DNA of 36,142 nt from an uncultured Pseudomonadales bacterium (GCA_905480475.1 CAJQQO010000248.1:1-36142), one strand, 5' to 3'. Shown: positions 23,274 through 33,170, numbered from the stretch's first letter. Notes: generated by a model not told the origin, from the letters alone. Made by a program: numbers and translations.

Positions 23274-25013
23274 ATGAGCAGCAATAGTGCTGAAGTATTA
23301 ATTAAAGGTGGATCTATCGTCGATGGAACGGGCGAGCCTGCATTTATATCAGACGTTCGAATAAGCAATGGACTGATAGCCGAGGTGGGTAATGATCTTA
23401 GCGTCAATGCTAATGAAAAAGTCATCGACGCAAGCGGTTGTCTGGTCACGCCAGGTTTGATCGAAAGTCATACCCACTTTGATGGCACCATGTGGTGGCA
23501 GCCCGATCTTGATCCCCTACCCGGCTGTGGCGTTACCACGATCATTATGGGTAATTGCGGTTTTGCGATTGCGCCGGTACATGAAGACCCTGAAGTGCGC
23601 GCACAAGTGGTAAAAATATTCTCGTTTTTTGAAGATATTCCCGAAGAGCCCTTTTTTGAAAACTTACCATGGGATTGGCGAAAATGGTCTGAGTATCAGG
23701 CCTCAATGACAAGCAATGTTAAAGTACCAACCAACTACGGTACCTTTGTTGGCCATATCGCACTGCGCTTGGCCGTAATGGGAATGGACGCATGGGAGCG
23801 CGCAGCAACTACCGAAGAGATTGTTTTAATTGCCGAGCATCTTGAAGATGCGCTGTCTGCTGGCGCTCTGGGCATGTCTACCAACCTAATGGATCATGAC
23901 GGCGAAGATCGTCCAGTGCCATCACTGCAAGCCGACGATAGTGAATTTCGCGCGTTATTTGAGGTGCTTGCCCGTCATGACCGCGCAACAGTACAGGTTG
24001 TCGTTGATAGCATTATGCGGATGACCGCAGTCGATTCTATGGAACGTATGGCACGCATATCTGAAGGCTTAGACATTCGCTTGCAATGGGCTGGCGTGCC
24101 GACATTGCAATGGCAAAAGGATTACGGCTTACAACAACCTTTAGTTGACTTGCATGAACGCTTTGCCAAAGAGGGTCGCGATTTTTGGACCGGTTACGCA
24201 CATGTACCAATAACCGTCACGGCGAGTATTCGGCAGTCATTATTATTTGCCCAGTCGAACGAATTTGTTTGGCACGAAGTGGTTACTGCCGAAAGTGATG
24301 AAGAAAAATTGGCTCTACTGGCAGATCAAAGCTGGCGCGAACGCGCGCGACATTCATGGGATAATGACTCCTTAGAGACTTCATTTTTCCGCAAGCCGCA
24401 AACCATGGTATTGGATAATTCAGAAAATGAAACCGGCCCAATGGGTATTAGCCTGGGTGATTATTCCGAACAACTCGGAGTACATCCATCCGATGCATTA
24501 GCAGAATGGTTTATCAATAATGGCTTATCTTCTACCGTCACAATGCCGCCGTGGGAAAAAGACGACGATATGGTTGTGCGCTTAACACGTGACCCGTTTG
24601 CAGTGGGTAATATCAATGACTCAGGCGCGCACGGGCAATTATTTTGCGGTGCCGGTGATAACCTTTTGCTTTATACCGATTACGTTCGCGGATCGGGTAA
24701 ATTAACTGTTGAGGAAGCGGTGTATTCGCAAACCGGCAAGCTCGCGCAGCATTTCGGTTTTACTGATAGAGGCGAAATCAAAGTCGGTAAACGCGCCGAT
24801 GTTACGGTGTTTAATCTAGAAGAAATTGAACGACGTGAGAAATACAAAGTTTACGATGTACCCGATGGCAAAGGAGGAAAAACCTGGCGCTGGACTCGCG
24901 ATGCAGCGCCGGTAAGATTGACCTTGGTTAACGGAGTATCAACATTCGAAGATGGCAAAGCGACCGGCGCAAGACCCGGCAGCATGGTTAGCCCGCAAGA
25001 TGGTAATGCTTAA
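23274..25013 (+). CDS. Amidohydrolase-3 / N-acyl-D-amino-acid deacylase-like protein
   Basis: The 579-residue hydrolase opens with a composite beta-sandwich start (VLIKGGSIVDGTGEPAFISD). The HxH site follows in VTPGLIESHTHFDGTMWWQPDLDPLPGCGVTTIIMGNCGFAIAP, the signature of the D-aminoacylase/N-acyl-D-amino-acid amidohydrolase group. FTDRGEIKVGKRADVTVFNLEEI is the typical C-terminal block. The real substrate in such oxygenase-rich regions is often not a D-amino acid, so the name should be taken as family only. GGAG about 10 bases before the ATG supports the start. It is convergent with ilvD. Confidence 0.88.
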   Translation: MSSNSAEVLIKGGSIVDGTGEPAFISDVRISNGLIAEVGNDLSVNANEKVIDASGCLVTPGLIESHTHFDGTMWWQPDLDPLPGCGVTTIIMGNCGFAIAPVHEDPEVRAQVVKIFSFFEDIPEEPFFENLPWDWRKWSEYQASMTSNVKVPTNYGTFVGHIALRLAVMGMDAWERAATTEEIVLIAEHLEDALSAGALGMSTNLMDHDGEDRPVPSLQADDSEFRALFEVLARHDRATVQVVVDSIMRMTAVDSMERMARISEGLDIRLQWAGVPTLQWQKDYGLQQPLVDLHERFAKEGRDFWTGYAHVPITVTASIRQSLLFAQSNEFVWHEVVTAESDEEKLALLADQSWRERARHSWDNDSLETSFFRKPQTMVLDNSENETGPMGISLGDYSEQLGVHPSDALAEWFINNGLSSTVTMPPWEKDDDMVVRLTRDPFAVGNINDSGAHGQLFCGAGDNLLLYTDYVRGSGKLTVEEAVYSQTGKLAQHFGFTDRGEIKVGKRADVTVFNLEEIERREKYKVYDVPDGKGGKTWRWTRDAAPVRLTLVNGVSTFEDGKATGARPGSMVSPQDGNA

Positions 25014-25023
25014 ACGACGATAC

Positions 25024-25055
25024 GCAATAGCCGATTAAAACTGATCGGTTATTGC
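25024..25055. terminator. Bidirectional hairpin between convergent amidohydrolase and ilvD
   Basis: GCAATAGCCGAT (25024-25035) pairs with ATCGGTTATTGC (25044-25055) with one G-T wobble and an 8-base loop. It spans the ilvD stop codon in the 21-base gap between convergent genes. No long T-tract is seen on either side. Confidence 0.5.
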
Positions 25056-26783
25056 GCCTTCAGAAGCCGAGCTAACATTGGCTGCATACTTAGCGAGAAC
25101 ACCACGCTTATATTTTACTTTCGGTGCTTTCCATTTAGCTTTACGTGCCGCCAACTCTTTAGCACTCACATCCATACTTAAGGTTCTGCTTTTCGCATCA
25201 ATAGTGATGCGATCACCATTTTTAACCAAGGCTATTGGCCCACCGACATGTGCTTCGGGAGTAATATGGCCAACCACAAAACCATGGGTGCCACCCGAAA
25301 AACGGCCATCGGTAATTAGCGCAACTTCATTACCCAAACCTTGACCCATAATCGCTCCGGTATGCGATAACATTTCTTGCATGCCCGGCCCACCTTTTGG
25401 CCCTTCGTTGCGAATAACAACCACATCGCCCTTTTTAACTTTTTGATCAAGTATCGCTTTTAAGGCCGCATCCGAGGAGTTATAAACTCGCGCCCTACCT
25501 TCAAAACGTAAACCTTCATGGCCAGAAATTTTGGCCACCGAACCTTCGGGCGAAAGATTGCCTTTTAGCACAACCAAGTGGCTGTCAGATTTAATGGGAT
25601 TATCCATAGCACGAATAATATCTTGTGCGCCGGGATACGGCTTCACCTTGGCCAAATTTTGTTTAAGCGTTTTGCCGGTAACGGTGAGGCAATCGCCGTG
25701 CAGCAAGCCGGCATCTAGCAACATCTTCATTAGCGGTTGAATACCGCCAATTTCAATCAGATCTGCCATGCTATAACGACCGCTGGGCTTAAGGTCCGCC
25801 AGCATAGGTACGCGCTTACCGACGCGGGTAAAGTCTGCAAGGCTCAGCTTAATGCCTACACAATGCGCCATCGCCAATAAATGTAAAACTAAATTAGTAG
25901 AGCCACCCAGTGCGATCGCGACCGTCATAGCGTTTTCAAACGCTTTTTTGGTCATAATCATTTTTGGCGTGATGCCTTTTTTGACCAAATTCATTACGGC
26001 CTTACCGGCAGCTTCACAATCTTCAAGTTTGTGTTCCGAAACTGCCGCCTGAGCCGAACTGTTAGACAAACTCATACCCATGGCTTCAATTGCCGAGGCC
26101 ATAGTATTAGCGGTATACATACCACCACAGGATCCTGGGCCGGGAATCGCTTTGCTTTCAATCGCCTTCAGTTCTTTTAGCGGTATTTTATTGTTAGCCT
26201 CAGCACCAATCGCTTCAAAAACCGATACCACATCAAGCTGCTTGCCATTGTGCATGCCGGGTAAAATAGTGCCTCCATAAACAAATACTGCGGGTCGATC
26301 TAAGCGAGCGATTGCCATTAGACAACCGGGCATATTTTTATCACAGCCGCCTACAGCAACAATGCCGTCATAACCCTGACAAGCCATTACTGTTTCAATC
26401 GAGTCGGCAATCACTTCGCGCGAGACTAAGGAATATTTCATATTCTCGGTACCCATAGAGATACCGTCAGAAATTGTTATGGTATTAAAGATAACCCCTT
26501 TACCACCGGCTAAATCCACACCGCTGCACGCTTTATCCGCCAGTTTATTAATATGCATATTGCAGGGCGTGACCATACTCCAAGTTGAAGCAATACCTAT
26601 TTGCGGCTTCTTGAAATCAGCGTCGCTAAATCCGACTGGGCGCAACATAGCTCGGCTTGCAGCGCGATCTTTACCATCGACAACGACCGAAGAATAGGCA
26701 CGCGGATTAACCCGGGCCTTTTTGGCTTTAGCTTTGGGGGTATTTTTAGATCCGGACATGGGCGGCTTGCTGGAACTGGACAT
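25035..26783 (-). CDS. ilvD: Dihydroxy-acid dehydratase
   Basis: The 582-residue enzyme makes 2-keto acids for isoleucine and valine (and pantothenate) synthesis, using an iron-sulfur cluster and Mg2+. The three cluster cysteines are visible: Cys74 (MVTPCNMH), Cys147 ([10 protein letters not shown]) and Cys219 ([14 protein letters not shown]). This is the pattern of the shorter, often [2Fe-2S], IlvD type, rather than the about 616-residue E. coli form. [10 protein letters not shown] and [13 protein letters not shown] near the C-terminus are also typical. The first about 25 residues form a Lys/Ala/Ser-rich extension of unknown role. It is a single gene, with no other ilv genes nearby. Confidence 0.95.
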   Translation of the reverse strand: MSSSSKPPMSGSKNTPKAKAKKARVNPRAYSSVVVDGKDRAASRAMLRPVGFSDADFKKPQIGIASTWSMVTPCNMHINKLADKACSGVDLAGGKGVIFNTITISDGISMGTENMKYSLVSREVIADSIETVMACQGYDGIVAVGGCDKNMPGCLMAIARLDRPAVFVYGGTILPGMHNGKQLDVVSVFEAIGAEANNKIPLKELKAIESKAIPGPGSCGGMYTANTMASAIEAMGMSLSNSSAQAAVSEHKLEDCEAAGKAVMNLVKKGITPKMIMTKKAFENAMTVAIALGGSTNLVLHLLAMAHCVGIKLSLADFTRVGKRVPMLADLKPSGRYSMADLIEIGGIQPLMKMLLDAGLLHGDCLTVTGKTLKQNLAKVKPYPGAQDIIRAMDNPIKSDSHLVVLKGNLSPEGSVAKISGHEGLRFEGRARVYNSSDAALKAILDQKVKKGDVVVIRNEGPKGGPGMQEMLSHTGAIMGQGLGNEVALITDGRFSGGTHGFVVGHITPEAHVGGPIALVKNGDRITIDAKSRTLSMDVSAKELAARKAKWKAPKVKYKRGVLAKYAANVSSASEGAITDQF

Positions 26784-27046
26784 AGAATAAAACCTAGTAA
26801 TTCAATAAAAAGTAGATAACTTAGTGGATGCTTGGAGAACAGGACTACTCTAGCAATTTATTTTGCTCGCAACAATCACTACTCAAGCGAATTAAGTGTT
26901 GCTTAGCACAGGCATTAGCATCACCGTCATCAGCACTAACGCTTATGCTTAGCTGTCTAAAGCCGTTGATTGCATTTGGCAGATGCGCCCTATGAATAAG
27001 CTCGCATACAGATTGTGATTGATAATGCAGCTAGGGAGACAGACAA
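26784..27046. other. ilvD upstream region (about 260 bases)
   Basis: The leader of ilvD on the minus strand. It contains no convincing gene. A tiny frame reading MTVMLMPVLSNT is present, but it is not rich in Ile/Val/Leu codons and no attenuator hairpin with a T-run follows. Together with the terminator at 27047-27076 it fills the gap between ilvD and the TPR gene. Confidence 0.4.
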
Positions 27047-27076
27047 TAAAAAGGCCGCTATTTAGCGGCCTTTTTT
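27047..27076. terminator. Strong bidirectional intrinsic terminator of the TonB operon
   Basis: GGCCGCTA and TAGCGGCC form the core of the stem around a short loop, flanked by AAAA on one side and TTTTTT on the other. It therefore works on both strands. It lies about 50 bases after the stop of the minus-strand TPR gene. Confidence 0.9.
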
Positions 27077-27123
27077 GATATTTGCTTGGCTTATTATAGC
27101 CAATGAACGTAAGAACTAAGCGC

Positions 27124-28506
27124 TTATACCTTTTTACACGTGGCAAGCTTAGCGCCGTTGGCAATCAACTTACTGCGACGATCACCTTCACTTTGCACAT
27201 ACTGCTTCCAACTACGCGCGCCTTTCTCGGTTTTCTTAAACTTGATAGCGCGATCAAAAGATTTAGCCGCCGCACTGTAACAATGTAATGCTTGCTCGGC
27301 GGTGCCACGGTTCATCCAAGCAAGATCTTCACGCTTTAAACCACCTTTTTTAATCGCGTTACGCGCTGCAACCAATGCTTTTTCATTTTCGTTCAAATTA
27401 AGATAAACACCCGCTAATCGAGACCAGGCATCCCCGTTAGATGATTTTTTTGCCGCTTCTTCTAATACCGGTGAGGCTTTTCGGTATTCTTGAGCGCGCT
27501 GATAGGCTGAACCCAATAGCGCTAGGTTTTTCTGACTGCGCTCAATCGCCCCGTTTTGCATACCTTTATCCAGCACAGTTGCGGCACGGTAGGGAATATC
27601 GACGGCTAAATATTGGTAGGCTAAAGCAACAAATTGTTTTTCTTTATCCAAGCCATTTTGTAAGTAGGTAACTTCTAACGCCAAAAGCTCTTTTTTACTG
27701 TCCTCTAACGCACCGTACATGGCAGCTAGTTGCTTCCAATATTTGACTTTGGGGTAGTTAGTTAATAAGCGATTGCTGACAAGAATCGTCTCTTTATATT
27801 TATCTTTCTCGTAGTAAAGCGCCCACTGAAAATTCAACCAGTTTTCTTTCGGAACCTGACCCGCTGCTACGGATTCTCTTACCACTTCTTCAACAAGCTT
27901 TAAGGCATCGGTTTTACGATTAAGCTGGTAATAACCCCGTGCTAGCAAAATCTTACCGCCCGGATCGACAATAGCGGCTTCTTTCATCCACGCTTCAAGC
28001 TGTTTAACTGCTTGACGGTAATCTTCAGTAACAAATAATAATTGGGCCGCCGTATAACGGGTATCCGTTCGCTGCTGCTCATCGGCCTCTGGCTCATTAA
28101 TTAATGCTAAATACGCTTTAATCGCCAATGGAATTTTATCTTGAGCGTAGTAAACATAACCCAGATAACGATTTACCTGCGAATGCTCAAAACCCGGCGA
28201 ACAACCACGACTTAAAGCACTCTTAAGTTCTTTTTCCGCTGATGACCAATCTTCCGCTTCAGTAAGCTCTTGAACCTTGGTTAAACGCTTGGCACAAGCA
28301 GTACCAACCGATTTACGCCGCTGTGAAACCGCATTTTTATATTTTAATTTTGATTCTTTTTCTGCTTTAGTTAGCTTCTTTTCTTGCGCGTAGGCTTGAT
28401 TAATACCGATATCACTACCAATCATTATTACGCTGGCAGTAAAAACCAAACTTATCGTCAGGCAGAGTCGCCCTAACCATGATGTATTTAATCGCTTTAA
28501 AGACAT
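27124..28506 (-). CDS. Secreted tetratricopeptide-repeat protein of the TonB2-type operon
   Basis: The 460-residue protein starts with an N-terminal signal sequence (hydrophobic LCLTISLVFTASVIMIG, cleavage likely after QAYA near residue 41). The rest is helical repeats of TPR type, for example YLGYVYYAQDKIPLAIKAYLAL, ARGYYQLNRKTDALKLVEEV, RLAGVYLNLNENEKALVAARNAI and ALHCYSAAAKSFDRAIKF. TPR genes are often the last gene of TonB2/ExbBD operons in marine gammaproteobacteria, where a periplasmic partner role (TtpB-like) is proposed. It lies 145 bases after tonB, same strand, with a strong terminator downstream. Confidence 0.85.
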   Translation of the reverse strand: MSLKRLNTSWLGRLCLTISLVFTASVIMIGSDIGINQAYAQEKKLTKAEKESKLKYKNAVSQRRKSVGTACAKRLTKVQELTEAEDWSSAEKELKSALSRGCSPGFEHSQVNRYLGYVYYAQDKIPLAIKAYLALINEPEADEQQRTDTRYTAAQLLFVTEDYRQAVKQLEAWMKEAAIVDPGGKILLARGYYQLNRKTDALKLVEEVVRESVAAGQVPKENWLNFQWALYYEKDKYKETILVSNRLLTNYPKVKYWKQLAAMYGALEDSKKELLALEVTYLQNGLDKEKQFVALAYQYLAVDIPYRAATVLDKGMQNGAIERSQKNLALLGSAYQRAQEYRKASPVLEEAAKKSSNGDAWSRLAGVYLNLNENEKALVAARNAIKKGGLKREDLAWMNRGTAEQALHCYSAAAKSFDRAIKFKKTEKGARSWKQYVQSEGDRRSKLIANGAKLATCKKV

Positions 28507-28651
28507 AACACTACTCTACGGTCTCTATTTTATCGTCGCTATCACTTTGCCACTAAACTTTGCTGACATATGAAAAACAAAGTAACTTGAGCGCTGCAAT
28601 AACAAGTACTTTAAACAACTGATGAAGTTTAACTACTCGCTAAGCTTGTGA

Positions 28652-29266
28652 CTATTTTTCGCCAAAACCGGCAAAAGTAAATTTATATAAAACACCGGAT
28701 ACTTCAACGGCAACACCGTTAACTACGCGAGGATTATATTTAAGTTTATCAGCGGCCTTTAATGCCGACTTGCCAAAACCGTAGTTTTCAGGCCATTCTT
28801 CTAATAACTTAACGTCTCTTACGCCGCCGGCAGTGGTAACAGTAACTTCGACCACGGCATAACCGGTTTTACCACTTTTCTCAGCACGAGAGGGGTAACG
28901 CGGTTGCGGAACATAAATAGGAATGAAATCAGTATCGCGGCTAAAACCACCTTGCAATCCGATTTCAGGATTAAATTTACCAGCACCCGCGTTAACATTT
29001 AAGGCGTTGTCCGGTGAATCAATTTCAATATCTTGCGCTTCAAGCTCTGGTGGTGGCGCTTCAACTTCATCGGGCTTGTCAGGTAATTCTTCGTCGAGCT
29101 TGGCTTCAATATCTGTGTCGGGCATATTGAAATCGGCGATTTTAACGCCTTTATCTTGATCGAGAGTCAAATCGCCCATATCGATCAAAGCACTCATAAG
29201 CATAAAAAGTGCGAATGCGATAATTAAACCGAGGAGCATGCTGCCGCCTAAACGTATCACTTGCAT
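28652..29266 (-). CDS. TonB-family energy transducer (TonB2 type)
   Basis: The 204-residue protein links the inner-membrane ExbB/ExbD motor to outer-membrane receptors. It has a single N-terminal membrane anchor (about residues 8-28), then an acidic Pro/Glu-rich periplasmic linker (PDKPDEVEAPPPELE). The C-terminal TonB domain follows: PQPRYPSRAEKSGKTGYAVVEVTV, then SALKAADKLKYNPRVVNG. The short size and short linker are typical of TonB2-like proteins rather than E. coli TonB. It is 13 bases from exbD. Confidence 0.9.
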   Translation of the reverse strand: MQVIRLGGSMLLGLIIAFALFMLMSALIDMGDLTLDQDKGVKIADFNMPDTDIEAKLDEELPDKPDEVEAPPPELEAQDIEIDSPDNALNVNAGAGKFNPEIGLQGGFSRDTDFIPIYVPQPRYPSRAEKSGKTGYAVVEVTVTTAGGVRDVKLLEEWPENYGFGKSALKAADKLKYNPRVVNGVAVEVSGVLYKFTFAGFGEK

Positions 29267-29279
29267 GATTGCTATCCCC

Positions 29280-29690
29280 TTACTTCGGATCAGTTGCTAA
29301 GTGGATATCGGCGACGCCAGCTTCTTTCGCTGCGTCCCATACCAATGCGTAAGTACCTGCATTGGAATTACCATCCGCTTGAATTACAACTGCACCCAGT
29401 GGGTTGTCTGCCTGAATACGCTCAATAACGGTTTTAACCGCTCGCTCATCAACTTTTTTACGGTCAATCCAAATTGCGTTTTTGGCATCAATAGCAATTA
29501 GCACGTTTTGGTTTTTAACCTGATCGCGTTCAGTAGTCGCTGGACGAACCACTTGCACACCGGGCTCTTTGATGAACACCGCGGTCACAATAAAGAAGAT
29601 CAACATGATAAATACCACATCGAGCATCGGCGTGAGATCGATCTCACCCCCATCTTGATTGGCTCTTGCTGCCGCGCCTCTCGTTGCCAT
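29280..29690 (-). CDS. exbD: ExbD/TolR biopolymer transport protein
   Basis: A 136-residue protein with one membrane segment and a periplasmic domain. The signature EIDLTPMLDVVFIMLIFFIV carries the conserved Asp of the proton path in LDVVF. The periplasmic part (VIERIQADNPLGAVVIQADGNSNAGTYALVWDAAKEAGV) is the usual ExbD fold. It forms the motor with the ExbB encoded 80 bases upstream. Confidence 0.92.
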   Translation of the reverse strand: MATRGAAARANQDGGEIDLTPMLDVVFIMLIFFIVTAVFIKEPGVQVVRPATTERDQVKNQNVLIAIDAKNAIWIDRKKVDERAVKTVIERIQADNPLGAVVIQADGNSNAGTYALVWDAAKEAGVADIHLATDPK

Positions 29691-29770
29691 ATTGATTGAA
29701 TCCTAAAAATCTTTAATTACTTTGATAAAACCTTCGCTACTTGCTTCAGCTTCACATCAACAATCACGAC

Positions 29771-30298
29771 TTAGTGATCGGATGTCAGATGATCTTCTAG
29801 TAACGAACTTTCGCGTTCAACAACACGCATCAAATAAGCTTGGGCAAATACACCAGATAACGCAGCAACCATGCCTGCCATTGTCGGTACGGTTGCGCGT
29901 GATACCCCGCCAGCCATCGACTTAGGATCACCACCGCCAGTAATTGCCATTACGTGGAACACTTCAATCATTCCCGTTACGGTACCTAGCAAACCTAACA
30001 TAGGCGCTAGGGCAACCAGTGTCTTAATCAACGCCATGTTCTGGTTGATTTTAGCCACTGACTGCGAGATTAACATTTCACGAATTCGACGTGCATGCCA
30101 CGATCGTCTTTCCGGACGATCTTCCCACTCGGTAATAACGCTTTGAATGTCCTTTTTCAAACCTGAGGCAAAATAAAACATGCGCTCAAATATCAAGGTC
30201 CACATTAAAAACAGCAGACCACCAATGAGTAGCAGAACTGGGCCGCCCTTATCTAAAAAGAGGGAGACAACACCCAAAGCATCTGTAATAAACTCCAT
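29771..30298 (-). CDS. exbB: ExbB-family proton channel subunit
   Basis: A 175-residue MotA/TolQ/ExbB protein with three membrane segments: LLLIGGLLFLMWTLIFERMFY, LIKTLVALAPMLGLLGTVTGMIEVF and VPTMAGMVAALSGVFAQAYLM. The middle ALAPMLGLLGTVTGMI block is the family hallmark. It is the shorter of two ExbB-like proteins in the operon and probably the actual motor partner of ExbD. The gap to the long ExbB-like gene is 20 bases. Confidence 0.92.
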   Translation of the reverse strand: MEFITDALGVVSLFLDKGGPVLLLIGGLLFLMWTLIFERMFYFASGLKKDIQSVITEWEDRPERRSWHARRIREMLISQSVAKINQNMALIKTLVALAPMLGLLGTVTGMIEVFHVMAITGGGDPKSMAGGVSRATVPTMAGMVAALSGVFAQAYLMRVVERESSLLEDHLTSDH

Positions 30299-30318
30299 GC
30301 TATTTGTTTCCTGTCGCC

Positions 30319-31701
30319 TTATTTGCCTTCAGCATTGCGCGCGATAATACCCGCAGCTTGCTCTTCAAGCACATGGATAACACGCTTGGCACGACCACTT
30401 ACAACGGTATGCGCCAGCAAAGTAGGAATAGCAACGATCAAACCCAGTACCGTTGTGATCAACGCGCTGGAGATACCACTAGCCATTGTTTTCGGATCAC
30501 CTGCACCGAATATCGTAATCGCCTGGAAGGTAATGATCATACCGGTAACGGTACCTAGTAGACCTAGCAACGGTGCAACCGCAGCAATAATCTTTAACAA
30601 GGTTAGCGAGTTCTCTAAAGAAGGAATTTCTTTAAGCACCGCTTCGTTAAGTTTTAATTCCAGCGTTTCAGTATCCATATTTGGATTTTCATCAGCTACT
30701 GCTAAAACACGACCCAATGGGTTACCAGTGTTTGGCGTAGTTGATTTAAGCTGTGAATTTACTTTACCGCTAACCACTAGTAGCACTACAAAGCGCCACA
30801 GGGCAATTAACATCGCAAAAGCACCAACAGCAGTGATCACGTAACCAACTTCGCGACCTTGATGCCAGCGCTCTACCAAAGTAGGCGTATCAATAAACGC
30901 TGCAAGCAAACTACCGCCAGTAGGACCAGTAGGGTCAATACCAAAACGGCCAGAGCCTTCGGTTGAATTAGCTAACTCTTCAGCCCAACCGGTAAATGCG
31001 CTGGCGGGTTGACGAGGCAAGATTGAAAGAGAGTTATCGGAATACTTAAGATATTGACCGTCTTTAGTCACAATGTTGAACGAGCCAACACGCACTACGT
31101 CAGCCTGAATATCATCACCAGCTGGTGTCGCTACGGTAGTGCTGAACTGAACTACACGACCCGACTCAATCATCTCACGCTGCATTTCAAACCATACGCG
31201 CTCGATTTCTTCAATCGTTGGCAGAGCATCACCTTTAAGCTTATCGATTAGTTCAGTTAAGAACTCACCACGATTCGGGTATTCGGTGCTAACTAAAGAG
31301 ATATTGAAGTTCTCACGCATATCACCTGCAGTAGAGTTGATATGACCAAATAGCTCCGTTAAAGAACCTTTGGCTTCGTTTAAAGCTTCACGCTTAGCAA
31401 CGATTTTTTCTTTATTAAGTTCAAATTGTTTTTCAAGACGAGTAGAACGCTGCTCTTCTTGAGTACGGGTTTGCTTGGCTTTTGCCAACAAACTCGCTTG
31501 TTGATTTTTTTCTTTTATAAACTGCGCTTCACGCTGTCTGTTTTCACGGGCTTCATTCACTTTGCCCTGTTTAACAAAACTCAGTAATTCGTCGAGTGAT
31601 TTTGCGCTGTCTTGTGCAAAAGCTGCTGGAGCGATGGATAACGATGCAGCGACAAACAGCGATACTGGTAATGCGCTCAATTGTTTAAATAAAGTTTTCA
31701 T
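30319..31701 (-). CDS. TtpC-like long ExbB-family protein with periplasmic coiled coil
   Basis: A 460-residue protein. It has a signal-like N-terminus (cleavage after AAFA near residue 29), a long charged coiled-coil region (about residues 35-120, KQGKVNEARENRQREAQF and on) and a periplasmic globular part. Membrane segments and the ExbB signature AAVAPLLGLLGTVTGMI follow at the C-terminal third. This build matches TtpC of the Vibrio TonB2 system, which is needed for TonB2 function. Its start overlaps the end of the DUF3450 gene by 4 bases (ATGA), showing tight coupling. Confidence 0.88.
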   Translation of the reverse strand: MKTLFKQLSALPVSLFVAASLSIAPAAFAQDSAKSLDELLSFVKQGKVNEARENRQREAQFIKEKNQQASLLAKAKQTRTQEEQRSTRLEKQFELNKEKIVAKREALNEAKGSLTELFGHINSTAGDMRENFNISLVSTEYPNRGEFLTELIDKLKGDALPTIEEIERVWFEMQREMIESGRVVQFSTTVATPAGDDIQADVVRVGSFNIVTKDGQYLKYSDNSLSILPRQPASAFTGWAEELANSTEGSGRFGIDPTGPTGGSLLAAFIDTPTLVERWHQGREVGYVITAVGAFAMLIALWRFVVLLVVSGKVNSQLKSTTPNTGNPLGRVLAVADENPNMDTETLELKLNEAVLKEIPSLENSLTLLKIIAAVAPLLGLLGTVTGMIITFQAITIFGAGDPKTMASGISSALITTVLGLIVAIPTLLAHTVVSGRAKRVIHVLEEQAAGIIARNAEGK

Positions 31702-32513
31702 TGAGCTGCCTCCGGCGCTGAAATTGGTAGTTGCAGAATATCTTTAACTGCTTGGTTACGGGCAATACGAATGCCAGTATTGATATAACTGCCCCACTCA
31801 CCTGCGTCTAGAGCTTCCCACTCGCGAGTTGTGTTGTTCCAACGGCCAACTTCTTGACCATCTTCAGTTTTGTACAATAAAGCGATACGACCTACACGGA
31901 ACATATCAACTTTGCGATCTTTACCGTCGCCGTTAAAGTCGATTGAAGAATCGTATGCTTCAATCTTACGACCGTATTCGTTTTCAATCTTGTAGGCTTC
32001 CAGTACTTGGCGGAAGTTTTCTGCAACAGTCTGGTTCGATTGATCCAGATTACCGCGCAAGCTATCCAAGCGAGCTTGGCGCTCTTGAGCAAGGAATGGC
32101 ACATCAAGAGAGATAAAATTCTCTAGACCATCAAGCATTTTGACCAGTAAAGGCGTAATTTGACGTTGGATAACAGTTACTTGAGACATCGCCTCATCAA
32201 TTTCAGCAATTCGATCAAGCTGATTTTGAATGCGCGCTTCAAGCTGGGCGTTGTATACCCTTAAGCCTTCAATCTCTTTGTTAACCTGCTTGTAGCTTTG
32301 CAGCAAGCTGTCAGTTTGATCGGCGATGCCGTCAATTTTGGCTTGTGATTTTTGTGCAGCAGTGACTTTGCTTTGTCCAACTTGAAAAACCTGATCAAGT
32401 TTATCTGCACTTGCATTGCCCGCGTAGAAGCAGACCGAACTAATTACACACACGCCAATTCGCGCAAAGCGCGTAAAAGCCCGTGGAATCGGATAGTAAG
32501 AGTTAGTAGCCAT
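31698..32513 (-). CDS. DUF3450 periplasmic coiled-coil protein
   Basis: A 271-residue protein, first gene of the TonB2-type operon. The N-terminus carries a hydrophobic signal (IGVCVISSVCFYAGNASA, cleavage near residue 36). A long coiled coil follows (SLLQSYKQVNKEIEGLRVYNAQLEARI), then a C-terminal domain with FRVGRIALLYKTEDGQEVGRWN. DUF3450 genes are typically the first gene of ExbB-TtpC-ExbB-ExbD-TonB sets in marine gammaproteobacteria. The role is probably structural in the periplasm, but unproven. Confidence 0.88.
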   Translation of the reverse strand: MATNSYYPIPRAFTRFARIGVCVISSVCFYAGNASADKLDQVFQVGQSKVTAAQKSQAKIDGIADQTDSLLQSYKQVNKEIEGLRVYNAQLEARIQNQLDRIAEIDEAMSQVTVIQRQITPLLVKMLDGLENFISLDVPFLAQERQARLDSLRGNLDQSNQTVAENFRQVLEAYKIENEYGRKIEAYDSSIDFNGDGKDRKVDMFRVGRIALLYKTEDGQEVGRWNNTTREWEALDAGEWGSYINTGIRIARNQAVKDILQLPISAPEAAQ

Positions 32514-33170
32514 GAGATTCGTATTTCCGAATTTGAGGACGATTTAATTTTGTGCTTTTAAAATTTATATAACTGTGACAGCTGTTGGCCAAAAAGATCA
32601 CCAGCAAGGGCACAATTAAGTTAATTCGACAAACCTTAAGCAAGCTATCTTACCGGCTTTGTTATAGAACTTAACCAGTAAATTCAATTGATCGCAGGTG
32701 CGCACTATATCAGTTCATCGAAAAAATGCGTTTATCCGCAGCGGCTGTTGATAACTTTAAAACGACCGCTTACACAGAGCGGCGCATTTTAATAATATAT
32801 ACGGCAGTTGCGCAACGTTATTAAACGTATAAGGTGTTAAAACTTGGATTAATCTTCCGCTTCATGGAAGCAATAATTACTATTACTCGACATAATGCGC
32901 TTATTGAGTAGTTTGGTAACACGGTAACGCCCAAAAATAATTAACCGCAATAAGCCAAATAACTTTAAGAAAATGATGCTTGCTAACATAGCTCATATCC
33001 AAACCAACAGAAATCGCCCATTAAACCAACAACAATTTCAGACCTTGTTAGAGTCAGATAAAAATCTGCTGCCGCCCTTCAATCAAGCTTGAACTGAAAA
33101 GCTAACGCGATATATCTCGCCGCAGACTTCCATCACATTGTCTGTTTATTTTTTAACCTGCCAAGGCGAG
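32514..33170. other. Spacer between the TonB2 operon and thyA (657 bases)
   Basis: No convincing gene. It contains the promoter region of the TonB2 operon on the left side. Interleaved inverted repeats are visible: AAAATGCG (32723-32730) with CGCATTTT (32783-32790), and an inner CCGCT/AGCGG hairpin. A 39-codon frame starting at 32973 (MMLANIAHIQTNR...) has no ribosome-binding site. No clear Fur box was seen. Confidence 0.45.

Noticed and set aside
26784-27046. Possible ilv leader peptide (MTVMLMPVLSNT) on the minus strand before ilvD
   Set aside because: Too few Ile/Val/Leu codons and no following attenuator hairpin with a T-run.
32973-33095. Small frame of about 40 codons between the TonB2 operon and thyA
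   Set aside because: Weak start region, no motif, and no sign of conservation that can be judged from sequence alone.
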